Shown in pieces: positions 1-10,740 of a stretch of DNA of 64,000 nt. The notes beneath the pieces are model-generated. The model saw nothing but the letters and a program-made list of their open reading frames with translations, was not told the origin of the DNA and searched no databases. Within the stretch, counting starts at the first letter, position 1, and every line of letters starts with the position of its first letter. The stretch is from Botryotinia globosa (lineage: Eukaryota; Ascomycota; Leotiomycetes; Helotiales; Sclerotiniaceae). The DNA lies in assembly GCA_014898425.1 (NCBI GenBank), contig RCSZ01000008.1, forward strand, positions 1,623,501-1,687,500, read 5' to 3'. A program made the position numbers and the translations under genes.

Positions 1-917
1 GGTTGGCTAGTGAGGTGTGAATGGTGAAGGAATGAGCTTCTATATTCTGTATTAGCTTGATCGATGCAGGGAGTATCTTTTAACGCTGTATTGATACAGT
101 TGTTGAATGGAAGCAAAATGCTGAAATGTAGTTTGATAATACTAGCTCACAGATCGAGAGTTTGTATTTCTGTAGAACTTCGCCTGAGTGAAAAGAAAGA
201 AACTTACTCAAAATCTTCTTCCTGCTGAAATGTATTGATCAAGCCAACAGCCTTTCTCTTTTAGATAATGGTCTTTAAAGGTGCTGATACAGAATAAATT
301 GTGCGGAAAGAATTTCCTATTGCAACCTCAAAAAGGATTTGTTGTTGACAGATTCAAAATCTCAAAGGCAAGTTCTCTTCCTGAATTTAAATAAACCTGA
401 AATCACTGCAGTTGTGCGAATTCGGTTCGGTTCTCAGCACAGCCAAGTTCGAATCTTATCTTGTGACTTCATGTAATCTCGGAGGTATTGGGGCCTAACA
501 AGGAGTGAATAATGCTGCTTGTGAATATGTTGTCAAGAAAGAATTGGCTGAAGAATCCACAAGAAAAATATGTAATGCAGCTTCATTGTGTCCTATTCAT
601 TGTGTCGTATTCACTGTGGAATCTTGGAGTTCTCAATACAAGCTTTTGTTGAATCATCGTGGTGCTACCTATGAAAGTTGAGCGGATTTTGCTGTTATGA
701 TGAGTACGAATGATCTTCGTTCATTGTGATATGTCTATTGAAAAGCTTGAAATCAGTGCTGATTGAACACTTTCAGCAAGAAGAAAGAGTGAACAGATTC
801 CACACAAACAGAGTCTCACATTCCAATCACTCATGAAGCTACTCTCACCCTTTGAATCAAATATCACAGGTCAAAAGAGATACAAATTAGAAAAAGAACT
901 CTAACAACAAATCAATA
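1..917. other. Left-edge non-coding stretch
   Basis: I see no open frame of coding character, no splice-bounded exon and no RNA gene here. Composition is ordinary for the window. It could be UTR or promoter of a gene beyond the left edge. Confidence 0.5.
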
Positions 918-924
918 ATGACTT

Positions 925-1140
925 CTCTCCCCTCCCTCTCCTCCTCCCTCTCCTCCTCCCTCTCCTCCTCCCTCTCCTCCTCCCTCTCCTCCTCCCTCTC
1001 CTCCTCCCTCTCCTCCTCCCTCTCCTCCTCCCTCTCCTCCTCCCTCTCCTCCTCCCTCTCCTCCTCCCTCTCCCCCCTCTCTCCTCTCTCTCCTCCTCCC
1101 TCTCCTCCTCCCTCTCCCCCCCTCTCTCCTCTCTCTCCTC
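925..1140. repeat. Polypyrimidine 9-bp minisatellite
   Basis: A 9-bp unit (TCTCCTCCC) repeats about 15 times nearly perfectly from about 928 to 1068. It then degrades into TCTCTCCCC/TCTCCTCCC variants until about 1140. One strand is almost pure pyrimidine and the other pure purine, with mirror symmetry inside units. The Ser-Leu, Arg-Gly and Glu-Gly open frames across it are artefacts of the repeat. Confidence 0.95.
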
Positions 1141-1708
1141 ACACTCCCCTCTCCAGCCACCAACTATCCATTCTCCCCACCATCTCCCCATTCTCATTCC
1201 CACGATTCAGAAATTCACTTCCCAACAATCTTAGGTATCTTCTTCATACATCACCAACCGACTGACTCCAAGTGTTAACCCCCATATCTCCACCTCCATC
1301 TTACTACTCGACCTCTCACTCCGCCCCTTTCTTTTCTCCACCAGAAACAGAAGTCATATTCCACAAAAGACGTTCCTGGAAATGCGATGATGGGTACAAA
1401 ATCAAACGGGGCTGTGATCCACCAACTTAAATCTCAGGGCAGGGGGCGGAGTTGACATTTGAGATAGGCATCTTAGGAATTGGGATGGAAGAAAACGAAA
1501 GAGAAGCAGCATGTAACGAGAAAGTGGGTAATGAGTTATGGAGAATATTTAGTAGACACTCTCGATATGATCTATCGAAGATTCGGAACGGACTTCTGTA
1601 GGACTTGTAGTTCAATGCATGTGCACATAAATTTCAAGTATTTATTTCCAAACTACAAACGAAAAGGGAACTCGGCGTATCCCATCCCAAACACCCTTCC
1701 AACCCAGC
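1141..1708. other. Intergenic, pyrimidine-rich
   Basis: No supported gene. Short open frames lack coding character. The part next to the transporter relic (about 1640-1708) would be its 3' flank. Confidence 0.4.
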
Positions 1709-3242
1709 CTACAAAACGAACCTAAATCCCGGCCAATCATCCCCCCAATTTCCTTCCTCCTCCTTTCCCTCTTCTCTATTTTTCCTCTTCCTCTCCTCAT
1801 CCTCCCTATACCTATAATCTCTCCCTCCACTATCTCTAATCCTATTTTCTCTCTTCAATTCGAAGAAGAAAACCGTACACATAATTCCACACATGATCAA
1901 AATTCAGAGAGAAACCCTATAACCCACAGGATATTTCGGCGCTTGATTTGTTATGAAGATATTAGATGCGACAATACCACCAATATTTCCCACGCCTATT
2001 TGAAGGGCGGTGGAAATGGAACGTTTGTAGTGCCTTGCCATATTCTGTTTTGAGGATTATTAGGTTTTTGTTTAGTGTGCGAGGCGATGAGAATGGGATA
2101 ACTGAGGGGAAATATTGATAGGGAGGGGGCTTTGAAAAGTTGGAACAGCATACGTTAGCAACCCATGCCCAAGTGACTGGTTGCGTCATATATCCGCCCG
2201 TAGTTATGAAGAAGCAAGCCATATATTTAGCACCAGTCGGGACATGCGACTGGCAAAGAAGGATCACATAGCCAATGATACCAACTGCGAGTCCAGCGAT
2301 TGTAAAGGCAAAGCGATGCTGAAGATGATCGGTCAAGTATGCTATTACAAGACACTGTACTTGGATTCAGTAAACTTTACATGCAAAATATATCAATAGA
2401 GAAAGAGATAAGAGTCAGCATACCGTCATTGCAGCCACACAATATATAGGAATAGTTCTGACCTGACTACCAATTGCTGTATATCCCATTTCCTGGATGA
2501 TTGTCGGAATGAAAAAACTGGCCCCAGAGAGAATTGAGGCTGCGAAGAAAAGACTAAAGCGCCACTGCAATTCATACCGTTTGTAGTACATGGAAATCAG
2601 ATAGACAGCGCCAGGAGAGAAACCAGCCTCGAAGAGTCCGAGAAGAAACCACAAACCAACCAATGCACTGTGGCTGCGCACTAGACCTTGGCAGACTGTT
2701 ATGATCCCCCAAAGGGTCATTATAATAGTCAACCAGAGTGATGGTGGGAGGCGACGAATAATTAGATTGGAGGGAAATTCAAAGAAGATGTAGCTTTAAA
2801 CTTGGTTAGCAGTAGTAATGCGCGTGGTTCAGTAATATGATGATGTTATTGGCTATTGAATCGATCTGGAATATCTTTATTTGAGCGTATGGAGTTCGAT
2901 TTGGCTTTTTAGTTTCAGATCTGTAAGAGCCAAGATAGGAACTTACGACGGGAAGAGAATCATGAGGGCAACCTTAAAATCATTTCCCACCATCTTCAAC
3001 TCCTCAGTCATCCCTTGTATCTTTGCGTTACCAATATTGACCCTGTTGAGAGAAGCGAGAACAAACAAGATCATAAGTGGAAGAAAAACATGCAGATCAA
3101 GCTTCCAAAGGAGAGATTTCTCAATTAATGGATTTATTTCGCATGTAGAAACTTCAAATGCGGCCGTGTCTAGTCCCTTCGCCGCGATCGAAGACTGCTT
3201 TTCACATGAAGGAGATATTGGGAAGTTCGATGAAGCAGGCAT
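1709..3242 (-). pseudogene. Allantoate-permease-like MFS transporter, broken
   Basis: This resembles the Dal5/anion:cation symporter family of fungal MFS transporters, which import allantoate, vitamins or other organic anions at the plasma membrane. Exons read as 3242-2947, 2793-2424, 2354-2154 and 2044-1904, with canonical introns at 2946-2794, 2423-2355 and 2153-2045. Family landmarks are visible: the first membrane segment with LNRVNIGNAKIQG, then FEFPSNLIIRR, WFLLGLFEAGF, LTDHLQHRFAF, GGYMTQPVTWAW and GHYKR-like ARHYKRS...GNIGGIVASNIF. Two defects are seen. The protein passes straight from LFFAASILSGA (about TM4) to SFFIPTIIQEMG (about TM7), so about 120-130 residues usual for the family are missing. 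An in-frame TGA lies at 1906-1904 within the last membrane segment. Beyond it the frame stays open to 1709 and still reads like the family C-terminus (CTVFFFELKREN...GDDWPGFRF). The stop-terminated product would be about 335 aa against roughly 480-520 normally. I infer a pseudogene rather than a working transporter. Confidence 0.8.
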
Positions 3243-4434
3243 TTTCGTTGAATGACCGGATAAAAGTACAAAACATGATAGTTTTATGATGGGCAAATTG
3301 TGGTATTTGTTCTTCTTTTGGGCATAGAATGAGCACTTCATGTACAAGTGGTGACTACACCGGGTAAAATAGAGTGTGACCTCAAATGCTGCCACAATGG
3401 ACCTTTTGCGGCATTTGGCTCGGCACGAACATTCAGAAATAAATTTCAATTGGCTAAAGATGCATTACTGGAGGTAAAATTGTTAATCCGGGGTAAGCCT
3501 TGTGTTAGAGGATGTATGGAGTGAGACGGGTTCCCCTCGTGTTACCAAACAGCATACCTTTCGATGCAACACACCTTTCGGTACGGTTAGCGATGAGTTA
3601 TGCAAATAAATAGTTTTCCGCTGATGAATGACACTTTTATGTTGATCAATCTGACATAAACTACAGGCCGCTTTTTATCTAGTCCAAAGTTACATTTGGC
3701 CAAGATCTCGATTCTCAGATAGGCTGCCGCATCGAGCTCCTGAGACCGTCGAAAGAGCAGGCATAAGAATTGTTTATTGTTCAACAATTCGCTTCCAATT
3801 CTGCGAGGTTTAAACATCGAGTGATTGGCCCATCCTTATATTGGCATGCGCGATGATGAAGTCGATGGGAGCGTCTGGAAGAATCTGTTTCAGGAATTTG
3901 AGCGATTAATCATACGTTTGAACGGTTCAGGTGAGATGTAAAGATGTGACATAGCATTTAAGGTTGGCTATTCTGGCAATCTGGGGTCGAATATCGAAAC
4001 GCCCTACAAAGCCGCACTGAAAAATGGGTACTCGCGGCTACCGACAAGGGAGAAGCCAATGCGGCCGCCATTGACGCGCGGGATTGTTGAAACATAGGTA
4101 TACAAAAAGCGGTTAACGCTAGAAGCTTTGTTCTGGCATGCAAGAAGCCTGGACCTTACAGAAGGCTTCTGAATCTCATTCGACCACTAGCCAGTAACGA
4201 AAAGGCTCAAATCATGCGAGGTGACGCTGGGGCTGTAGAAGGTACAAAACTGAAGTTTTTGTTCAGCGCTATGGTCGCGACGGGTCCAGTCCATGTGTTG
4301 GTAAACCCTGTTTGTCCTGAGGCGGTAAAAATGTGTATAAAGAAATAATAAGATGGTATCATGAGATTCTTGATTCATTTGCATATAGCAATAATTCCAT
4401 TTTAGACTCATCACTTGAGAGTCACTATACTACG
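3243..4434. other. Intergenic
   Basis: I see no supported gene. It would contain the promoter of the transporter relic (-) and of the small gene starting at 4435 (+). Confidence 0.4.
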
Positions 4435-4932
4435 ATGGATTCTCCACGAGTGCTCAAAACCCGCAACGCAAACATCACCTATCAAATTGTGAAAAAGAAC
4501 CCACCATCTGCCTCATCCTCAACATCATCAAAGAGAGGTAGCTCAAAATCAAAACCTAAACCGCTCGAGAATCTCGAAGCAGCAAACAAGCTGCCCTCAA
4601 ATACCGGCTTGTTCTCATCAGCTTCATCAGACGAAAACCTCTCTACCAATGATTCGGATTTCGAGGACAGCGATGAAGAATTAATGGAAGTTACCTTGCA
4701 GCCACAATTGAGAGCCCACAATCTCGACTTCTACAAGGGTAAGATGGAGGACTTGGCCAAGACGTACAAGGAAATCATAGATCGGCGTTCTTCCTCAGAA
4801 GCACAGCAAGCAAGCCCCGACATGTCTCGACCCTCCTCTTCCTCAACTTCCTCATCAAAAAGACATAATCGACGTTCTCAAGATGATATTAACAATGCAA
4901 ATCTCTTACTTCTTCTCTGCATGGTGGAATGA
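4435..4932 (+). CDS. Small Ser-rich hypothetical protein
   Basis: Single-exon frame of 165 aa. I chose the ATG at 4435; the frame is open further upstream but without an ATG. The N-terminus (MDSPRVLKTRNANITYQIVK) is followed by a Ser/Lys-rich basic stretch, then an acidic segment (about residues 65-85, DSDFEDSDEELME). A short helical region contains YKGKMEDLAKTYKEIIDRR, and the tail is another Ser-rich basic run. No signal peptide or membrane segment. I do not recognise the family. The acidic-then-helical layout suggests a disordered, possibly nuclear regulatory protein, but that is a guess. Confidence 0.6.
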   Translation: MDSPRVLKTRNANITYQIVKKNPPSASSSTSSKRGSSKSKPKPLENLEAANKLPSNTGLFSSASSDENLSTNDSDFEDSDEELMEVTLQPQLRAHNLDFYKGKMEDLAKTYKEIIDRRSSSEAQQASPDMSRPSSSSTSSSKRHNRRSQDDINNANLLLLLCMVE

Positions 4933-5539
4933 TACTTGATGAATGTATATTAACGTTATTGAAGGGATATATAAATGTAGAGGGGAGAGGGATGAATGTG
5001 GTTTTGCTTCCAAGCTTCACTCCGTGACGCCGTGACGCCGTGACGCCCTCGCGCTCACCTAATGTTGAATGGTGGGGCTAGACGCACTAGTCCTATTATA
5101 GACAGAGCCACGATAAGGCGGTGGCAGAAAATATGTCAGGGTCAAGAAAGATCACGGTAGAGTTTTGTCAAATGGAAAAGCCCTGGAGAGCAATGACATA
5201 TAAAATGTATATATATATATATATATATATATTATGACAGAATTTACGCCCTTAAAATGATGAGGTTGTTGCAGGAATTCTATATTAATTGACAATAAAT
5301 TTAGGTAAAAATTCTATTTCCATGGGGACTTATTATACTCCGAAGTAACCTTTTTATCCTTGCATTGCATGATTAGCTCCGATAACGCTTAGATTGTTGA
5401 CTCCCTGGTATCTTTTTTTGTCCTCTGATATCGATATACCTAGTATATATATTTTCAGTTCGACTCATCATTGTTGCTGAGAGTCAGACATAATTTTCAA
5501 CACTCGATTCTCCTTTTCTCCCTCTTTGTATAACTCACG
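4933..5539. other. Intergenic with short tandem repeats
   Basis: It holds three tandem CGTGACGCC units at about 5023-5049 and a (TA)n run at about 5208-5232. It also holds the presumed promoter and 5' UTR of the aminotransferase gene. No coding sequence seen. Confidence 0.5.
5023..5049. repeat. CGTGACGCC tandem triplet
   Basis: Three consecutive 9-bp units, each containing the CRE-like core GTGACG. Could be a short minisatellite or clustered bZIP-type sites. Function unproven. Confidence 0.5.
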
Positions 5540-7121
5540 ATGGCTCTTCGATTGTCTGCGAAAAGAGTGACAGCTGCTTTGAAAGCTAGAAATGTATCAC
5601 CAGTTACCAATGGCTACATAAAAAGAAATGCCTCACAAGCAACTGCCTCTGCTACAAATGTAAGGGATGAACCTAAGCACATTATTGATATATTTCTTGA
5701 TGTGCCAGTTGTTTCATGATTTACTAACTCGAAATCTAGAGTGAGCCCAATATATCGCATCCAGATCCTTCACCAAATTCGCAAACAGCACATCTCATCG
5801 GAGAACAAGCTCCATATATGGTTGCCACCTATGTCCGCCCACCACCAATGTTTGTGAAGGGAGCCGGATGTCATCTTTGGGATGTGGAAAACAGGAAATA
5901 CTTGGATTTCACAGCGGGTATAGCAGTCAATGCTCTAGGACACTGCGATCCAGAAATCGCAAAGATAATGTTAGAACAGGTAAATTCGGCCCCTCACTCT
6001 CCTGCAAGTGACTCAACTGACACCATACACTACACCAGGGAACAACTCTTATGCATACTTCCAACTTGTATCATAACCCATGGACCGGGGCTCTCTCCAA
6101 ACTCCTCATTGAGAAGACTCTCGAATCGAATTCAATGCACGATGCCCAAGCTGTCTTCATTTGCAACTCGGGCAGTGAAGCTAATGAAGCTGCCATAAAG
6201 TTCGCCAGAAAGACCGGAAAGGTCGTTGATCCATCAGGAGACAAACATGAAGTCGTTTCATTTCAAAACTCTTTCCATGGTCGAACCATGGGGTCATTGT
6301 CTGCCACGCCAAACCCAAAATATCAGAAGCCATTTTCGCCAATGTTACCTGGATTCAAATATGGAACATATAATGATGTGGATGCTATCAAGGACTTGGT
6401 TACGGAGAAGACCTGTGGTGTTATAGTAGAGCCAATTCAAGGAGAGGGTGGTGTTATCGTGGCCACCGAAGAATTCCTCACCGCACTCGCAGCTCGTTGT
6501 CGTGAGGTTGGTGCAGTCCTCATCTATGATGAAATTCAATGTGGACTTTCACGAACTGGAACCTTTTGGGCCCATGCTTCATTGCCAAAATCAGCTCATC
6601 CAGATATCATTACTACTGCCAAGGCACTCGGAAATGGTTTCCCTATTGGAGCAACAATTGTCAATAAGAATGTAACGGAGAAGATCAAGGTTGGTGATCA
6701 CGGAACCACATTTGGTGGAAATCCACTAGGATCCAGGATAGCTCATTACATTGTCTCTCGACTTTCTGACGCATCTTTGCAAAAAGATGTTCTTAAGAAG
6801 TCGGAAATATTTAAGAAGCATTTCCAAGCCTTACAATCCAAGTACCCAGAACTGGTCAAAGAAATCAGGGGCAAAGGATTGCACTTGGGATTACAACTTA
6901 GCCAAGACCCTACACCTATCGTCACAGCTGCTAGAGAGAGAGGTTTATTGATTATCACTGCTGGAACCAACACTTTGAGATTCGTACCAAGCTTGAATAT
7001 CACCGAGCAAGAAATCGAAGAGGGGTTCAGCATTTTAGCTGAAGCAATGAGGATCGTTACTTCTCCGGTAGAGGAGCCACAAGGAGCTCAGATTCATGGC
7101 GAAGTAGATTCGCCAAATTAA
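5540..7121 (+). CDS. arg8: Acetylornithine aminotransferase, mitochondrial
   Basis: PLP-dependent class-III aminotransferase that converts N-acetylglutamate semialdehyde to N-acetylornithine in mitochondrial arginine biosynthesis. Exons: 5540-5659, 5740-5979, 6039-7121 (480 aa, usual for the family). The start gives a basic, Ala/Ser-rich mitochondrial presequence (MALRLSAKRVTAALKARN). Recognisable parts are YMVATYVRPPPMFVKGAG, DFTAGIAVNALGH, GTTLMHTSNLYHNPWTG, the NSGSEANEAAIKFARK PLP-phosphate site, the FHGRTMGSL segment, IYDEIQCGLSRTG (the Asp that contacts the PLP pyridine N), and TTAKALGNGFPIGA with the Schiff-base Lys in TAKAL. GTTFGGNPLG follows. Introns have GT-AG ends and keep frame exactly. 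Family identity is clear; ornithine aminotransferase is less likely because of the mitochondrial leader and the acetylornithine-type sequence details. Confidence 0.93.
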
Positions 7122-8859
7122 TGATGTATTGAAAGTTTATGGTACCCAAGTGGATTGCTTGCATGCAACATTGAATGGCGTTTAGTGGCGTTGAGCGTAT
7201 ACAAAATGGGTTAGAATGTTTGATATATACCTACCGATAGCATTTTCTTGGAATAGAATTATATTAATTAAATGCGAGTATATATCAGTCTTATTAAATG
7301 GACTTTTATCACTTTGACACTTTCTCCAGCCGTGGTAAACAATCTCTGCAGTGATCTCATTGTGAAGCCCATCATGGTATTTAGCTTTCATAAATTGCGG
7401 CCTGCATTTATTGCCAAATAGACAGCTCATCTCTTGTTTTGTACCATGGTGAAGGTTACCTAGGTATTGGTATGAGAAATTTTACAGGAACCTTGTATCC
7501 AGAACTTTGCTATGAATAAATCGTGGGATTGACCAGCTAATGCTCTTATAATCAACCCTCATTATTCGACGAGAATAAAATACTTACTACTGCCAATCTC
7601 CATCATTGATTTCACAACACCTAGAGTTCTTATTATCGCAACCATCAAGTGCATTGGCTAACAACAAGTCGATGTTCACTCTCGCCAGATCAATCAAAAT
7701 TTCTCCCTCGCAACCTGCAATCTGCAACTCACCCCAACTCACCCCAGCCAATATCTCCTAATCTTTCCTCAAACCTTCCTACAAGGCCTCCGCAGAACCG
7801 TCAAAACTTCCACCAGCTCCCCATCAAACCATCTCCATTCATCGCTCTTCGAACCTTTTTCTTTGTACGGCTTACCTCCCACATCCCGAATGCTTTCAAA
7901 CCCATGCTCGGTTTACAAAGCAACACCTGTACGGACCTTCCACATGGCAATCTCAACCGAGTTCATCCACTTCTTGAGTGCCTCACGATAGGATCAAACT
8001 ACTTGTTCCGAGACGATGATGAGAAGGAGAGATGAAGCTTACTTCGACGATTTGCTTTTCGTTTTTGTCCATTCGCTTCTCTTCACATAGCAAGATGGAA
8101 CATCTCACGTCCAATTCTTTCAAACTCTCTCTAACATCGATTCAGAAATACAAGAATAAACATACCGTAATGCCCACCCCTCCTCTCTCTTATCTCCGTC
8201 CAGATCTCAAAAATCGTCTGGGCATACCTATTTATTCTCTCTTCTTCGCTAACGATCTCGTTTGACTGTTCCGATACTCCACTTCGTACGGCGGGTATTT
8301 ATCTAGGTTCTCTTGTCTAGATTCGACTTGCTCGGTATGGTTAGTGGGTAAATGTTAGGAGATGGTGGATGTTTTTATCTTTGAATGATCTTGTTCTTTA
8401 TTTTCGTCGTCTGTTGTTGTGGTTGTGGTTATGGTTGGTGGTGGTGGATAGGTATGTATTGAGAGTGATGGGCTGGATTGCGAGATGGGATTCAGATATT
8501 GAGGATACTTAATTGGTGATACATTGTACAGTGTGGTAGTAGTGTAGGTATCTAGTATGTTATTGGTAAATTACTATGAGGAATGTGCTATACGTAGAGT
8601 TGGTTTTTATAGAATATTAGTATCTCTTGACCTTATCAAGCGAAACATGATGCGTAATTTATCAAGTTAAAAATTACAAACATTCACCCTAATGTAAACA
8701 CCGTACCATTTCCCATTTCATTAGTGCACTGATATTTTTCCCATGCTCCCTTGTGTCCAAGCCTCATTTCATCAATCATTAGAGTACATATAGTCATAGC
8801 CCGCTAACAGGCAGGAATCCAATATCTCGAACCAAATTCCAAAGCGAATCACTCAAAAA
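7122..8859. other. Intergenic, possible short transcript
   Basis: A stretch around 7670-8260 has several overlapping open frames with Pro/Ser-rich, codon-neutral content. An ATG at 7672 opens with an Arg/Ser-rich leader-like peptide but stops after 29 codons, and I could not join it to a later exon with valid splice sites. I therefore call no gene. The GT-rich part about 8340-8470 may be 3' UTR of the converging HET gene or nothing. Confidence 0.35.
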
Positions 8860-10740
8860 CTAGCCCTCCTCCCAACTCAACAATTGCAATGTCGGAGCAT
8901 CCAACCAAACTCTGACTCTTTCCCTCGCTCCATACCTCGAGATTTCTTGCTCCCTCCTCCCCGCATGCGGTACCTCGCTTGCCCTTCCCACAACCACATA
9001 CCTACCATACCCCTCTTTTCCACTAGCATCCCATCTCAATATGAGTATCGTATCACTATCATCAATTTGACACATCAGATCACCCGTGGTTGCATTATGC
9101 GGCACGTAATGCAGTAAATTTTCACTCGAGATAGATATGCGCACGCGAGTTCTACTATCTGTTCCTCCAATAATGGGAGTCCAAGCGAGGCCTTTACGAA
9201 ACATGATATCGAGATCGCGCCATTTGATCGCTTGTTGTATTTTGCTACTTGCGAAACCTAAAAGTTTGTTTCCGAGGGTGGAAGAACTGGAAGATGGTTT
9301 GTCGCTTGGGCTGGAGATGTGGTTTGTGATGGGCGAGCCTAGTTCGATATATGAGTTCCCCTTTGGAATTGCGCGGCTGTATTTGGCATAGCCGATGTGG
9401 GAGAGCCGGTACGTGTCCAGATTTTTTGTGAATCCTGATGCGTTCATTTTTTCGTGGATTTGAGCCACTTCTGCTATAATCGTTTCGTGGCCTTGATGAG
9501 GCAGGACCCATTCTGTGAGTGGTAGATCGTCAGATGCAGGACTTAGCCATGAGATGGTACCTTCTAGAGTGCCGTTGAATTTCAGTGTGGCTTTGGCTGT
9601 AGAATTTAGCATTTTCCGTTGCAAATATTCATCTGGTTTTGGCGCCTTTAGAAGCCTATGTAGCGCCGCGGTCGTATGCCTAGCTGTGTAAAACAGTGGT
9701 GACTGATGCTCGGAAAAATGATGATTCAGGACCCTTGAGCATATCTCGAGAACTGAGATACCATAATCTACCGGTGCTTCTCGTTTACAGCAGTCATGGG
9801 CAAGACTATGCAGTCCGAAAACTTTATCACGAATATCTTCGCATCGTGCTTCGCTGTATGTAAAGAGAAGCTCAAGAAGTGGATGTGCTTGCTCCCCGTG
9901 CGTTTGTCTCTCCTTCCTTTGCCGATGTAACCGGCATGGGATACTATCCTTGATCTTACAGACCAATCTGTATACTTTCTTGTCTCGAATAGTCAACCAA
10001 TGTTCAGAGATCTGTTCTAGATTATCACAACATTGAGCGAGATCTTTCCATTCGAAATTATATTCACCGCACTGAACCATTATTTCTTTGGCCAGAGTTA
10101 ACTCTTGGATGATCCAGAGTCGCTTCCAGTATGGGCGATAGAACAATCGACATAATGATTCCAGGGAGCGACTTGGGCTTGTAGGCAAGAGCGAATAGGG
10201 CAGTCCTGTGGTAGGTAATCTTTGGTCTGATCGTCTACCTGACCGACTGAGAGCTTGAAGAGTCCTGATCGCAATGGATGGAACGAATTCCGTCGTATCG
10301 ACATTGTGAGCGGAAGGAACCTCTACCCCTTCATCAACGCCTATCCAGCAAATCACTCTTGTCGCTTGTTCATAAATCTTGCTCATCTGCCCCACTTGAT
10401 GGTTTCGCTCAAATGTATCATATTGATTGATACAGAGTGCGTCTACCCAAAGTATCCGTTCTGTATATTCGTTCCTTAATTGATTGAGGGCGGACCAAAG
10501 ATTGGCTCGAACTAGACATTTCTGCCCATTAATAAAGATCATCCGGCGATCTCGTGGTGAACCCCATTCATACGACAAAGCTTCGTACTGAGGCCTGTCA
10601 GTAAAACTTACACATCTCAATTTGCATTCAATATGCACGTTCAAGGTACGATCTGATTCAATGCGAAATTTTGGAAGGAGGTGTACGACTCGTATTTGGT
10701 ATTCATCAATCGTCAAAGACCTGTACATGGAAGCATCCAT
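8860..10740 (-). CDS. HET-domain (heterokaryon incompatibility) protein
   Basis: Single-exon protein of 626 aa; I start at the first ATG (10740), since the upstream open frame has no ATG. The HET domain begins near residue 50: PQYEALSYEWGSPRDRR, then about 40 residues on ERILWVDALCINQYDTFERNHQV and QMSKIYEQATRVICWIG, the three conserved HET blocks. Downstream are YRPYWKRLWIIQELTLAKEI and DIRDKVFGLHSLA, typical of long fungal HET proteins. The C-terminal end carries a short domain around LRWDASGKEGYGRYVVVGRASE. HET proteins trigger cell death when incompatible hyphae fuse, and many fungal genomes carry dozens of unproven function. No NACHT, WD or ankyrin partner domain is fused. The specific role is not known. 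Confidence 0.9.
   Translation of the reverse strand: MDASMYRSLTIDEYQIRVVHLLPKFRIESDRTLNVHIECKLRCVSFTDRPQYEALSYEWGSPRDRRMIFINGQKCLVRANLWSALNQLRNEYTERILWVDALCINQYDTFERNHQVGQMSKIYEQATRVICWIGVDEGVEVPSAHNVDTTEFVPSIAIRTLQALSRSGRRSDQRLPTTGLPYSLLPTSPSRSLESLCRLFYRPYWKRLWIIQELTLAKEIMVQCGEYNFEWKDLAQCCDNLEQISEHWLTIRDKKVYRLVCKIKDSIPCRLHRQRKERQTHGEQAHPLLELLFTYSEARCEDIRDKVFGLHSLAHDCCKREAPVDYGISVLEICSRVLNHHFSEHQSPLFYTARHTTAALHRLLKAPKPDEYLQRKMLNSTAKATLKFNGTLEGTISWLSPASDDLPLTEWVLPHQGHETIIAEVAQIHEKMNASGFTKNLDTYRLSHIGYAKYSRAIPKGNSYIELGSPITNHISSPSDKPSSSSSTLGNKLLGFASSKIQQAIKWRDLDIMFRKGLAWTPIIGGTDSRTRVRISISSENLLHYVPHNATTGDLMCQIDDSDTILILRWDASGKEGYGRYVVVGRASEVPHAGRREQEISRYGARERVRVWLDAPTLQLLSWEEG

Noticed and set aside
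901..1265. Overlapping open frames of about 83-115 codons on both strands
   Set aside because: They only translate the CTCCTCCCT repeat (Ser-Leu, Gly-Glu and Arg-Gly runs).
7649..8265. Two overlapping plus-strand frames (128 and 77 codons) after arg8
   Set aside because: Composition is Pro/Ser/His/Leu-rich without motifs, the first crosses a leader-like ATG in another frame, and no valid splice joins them.
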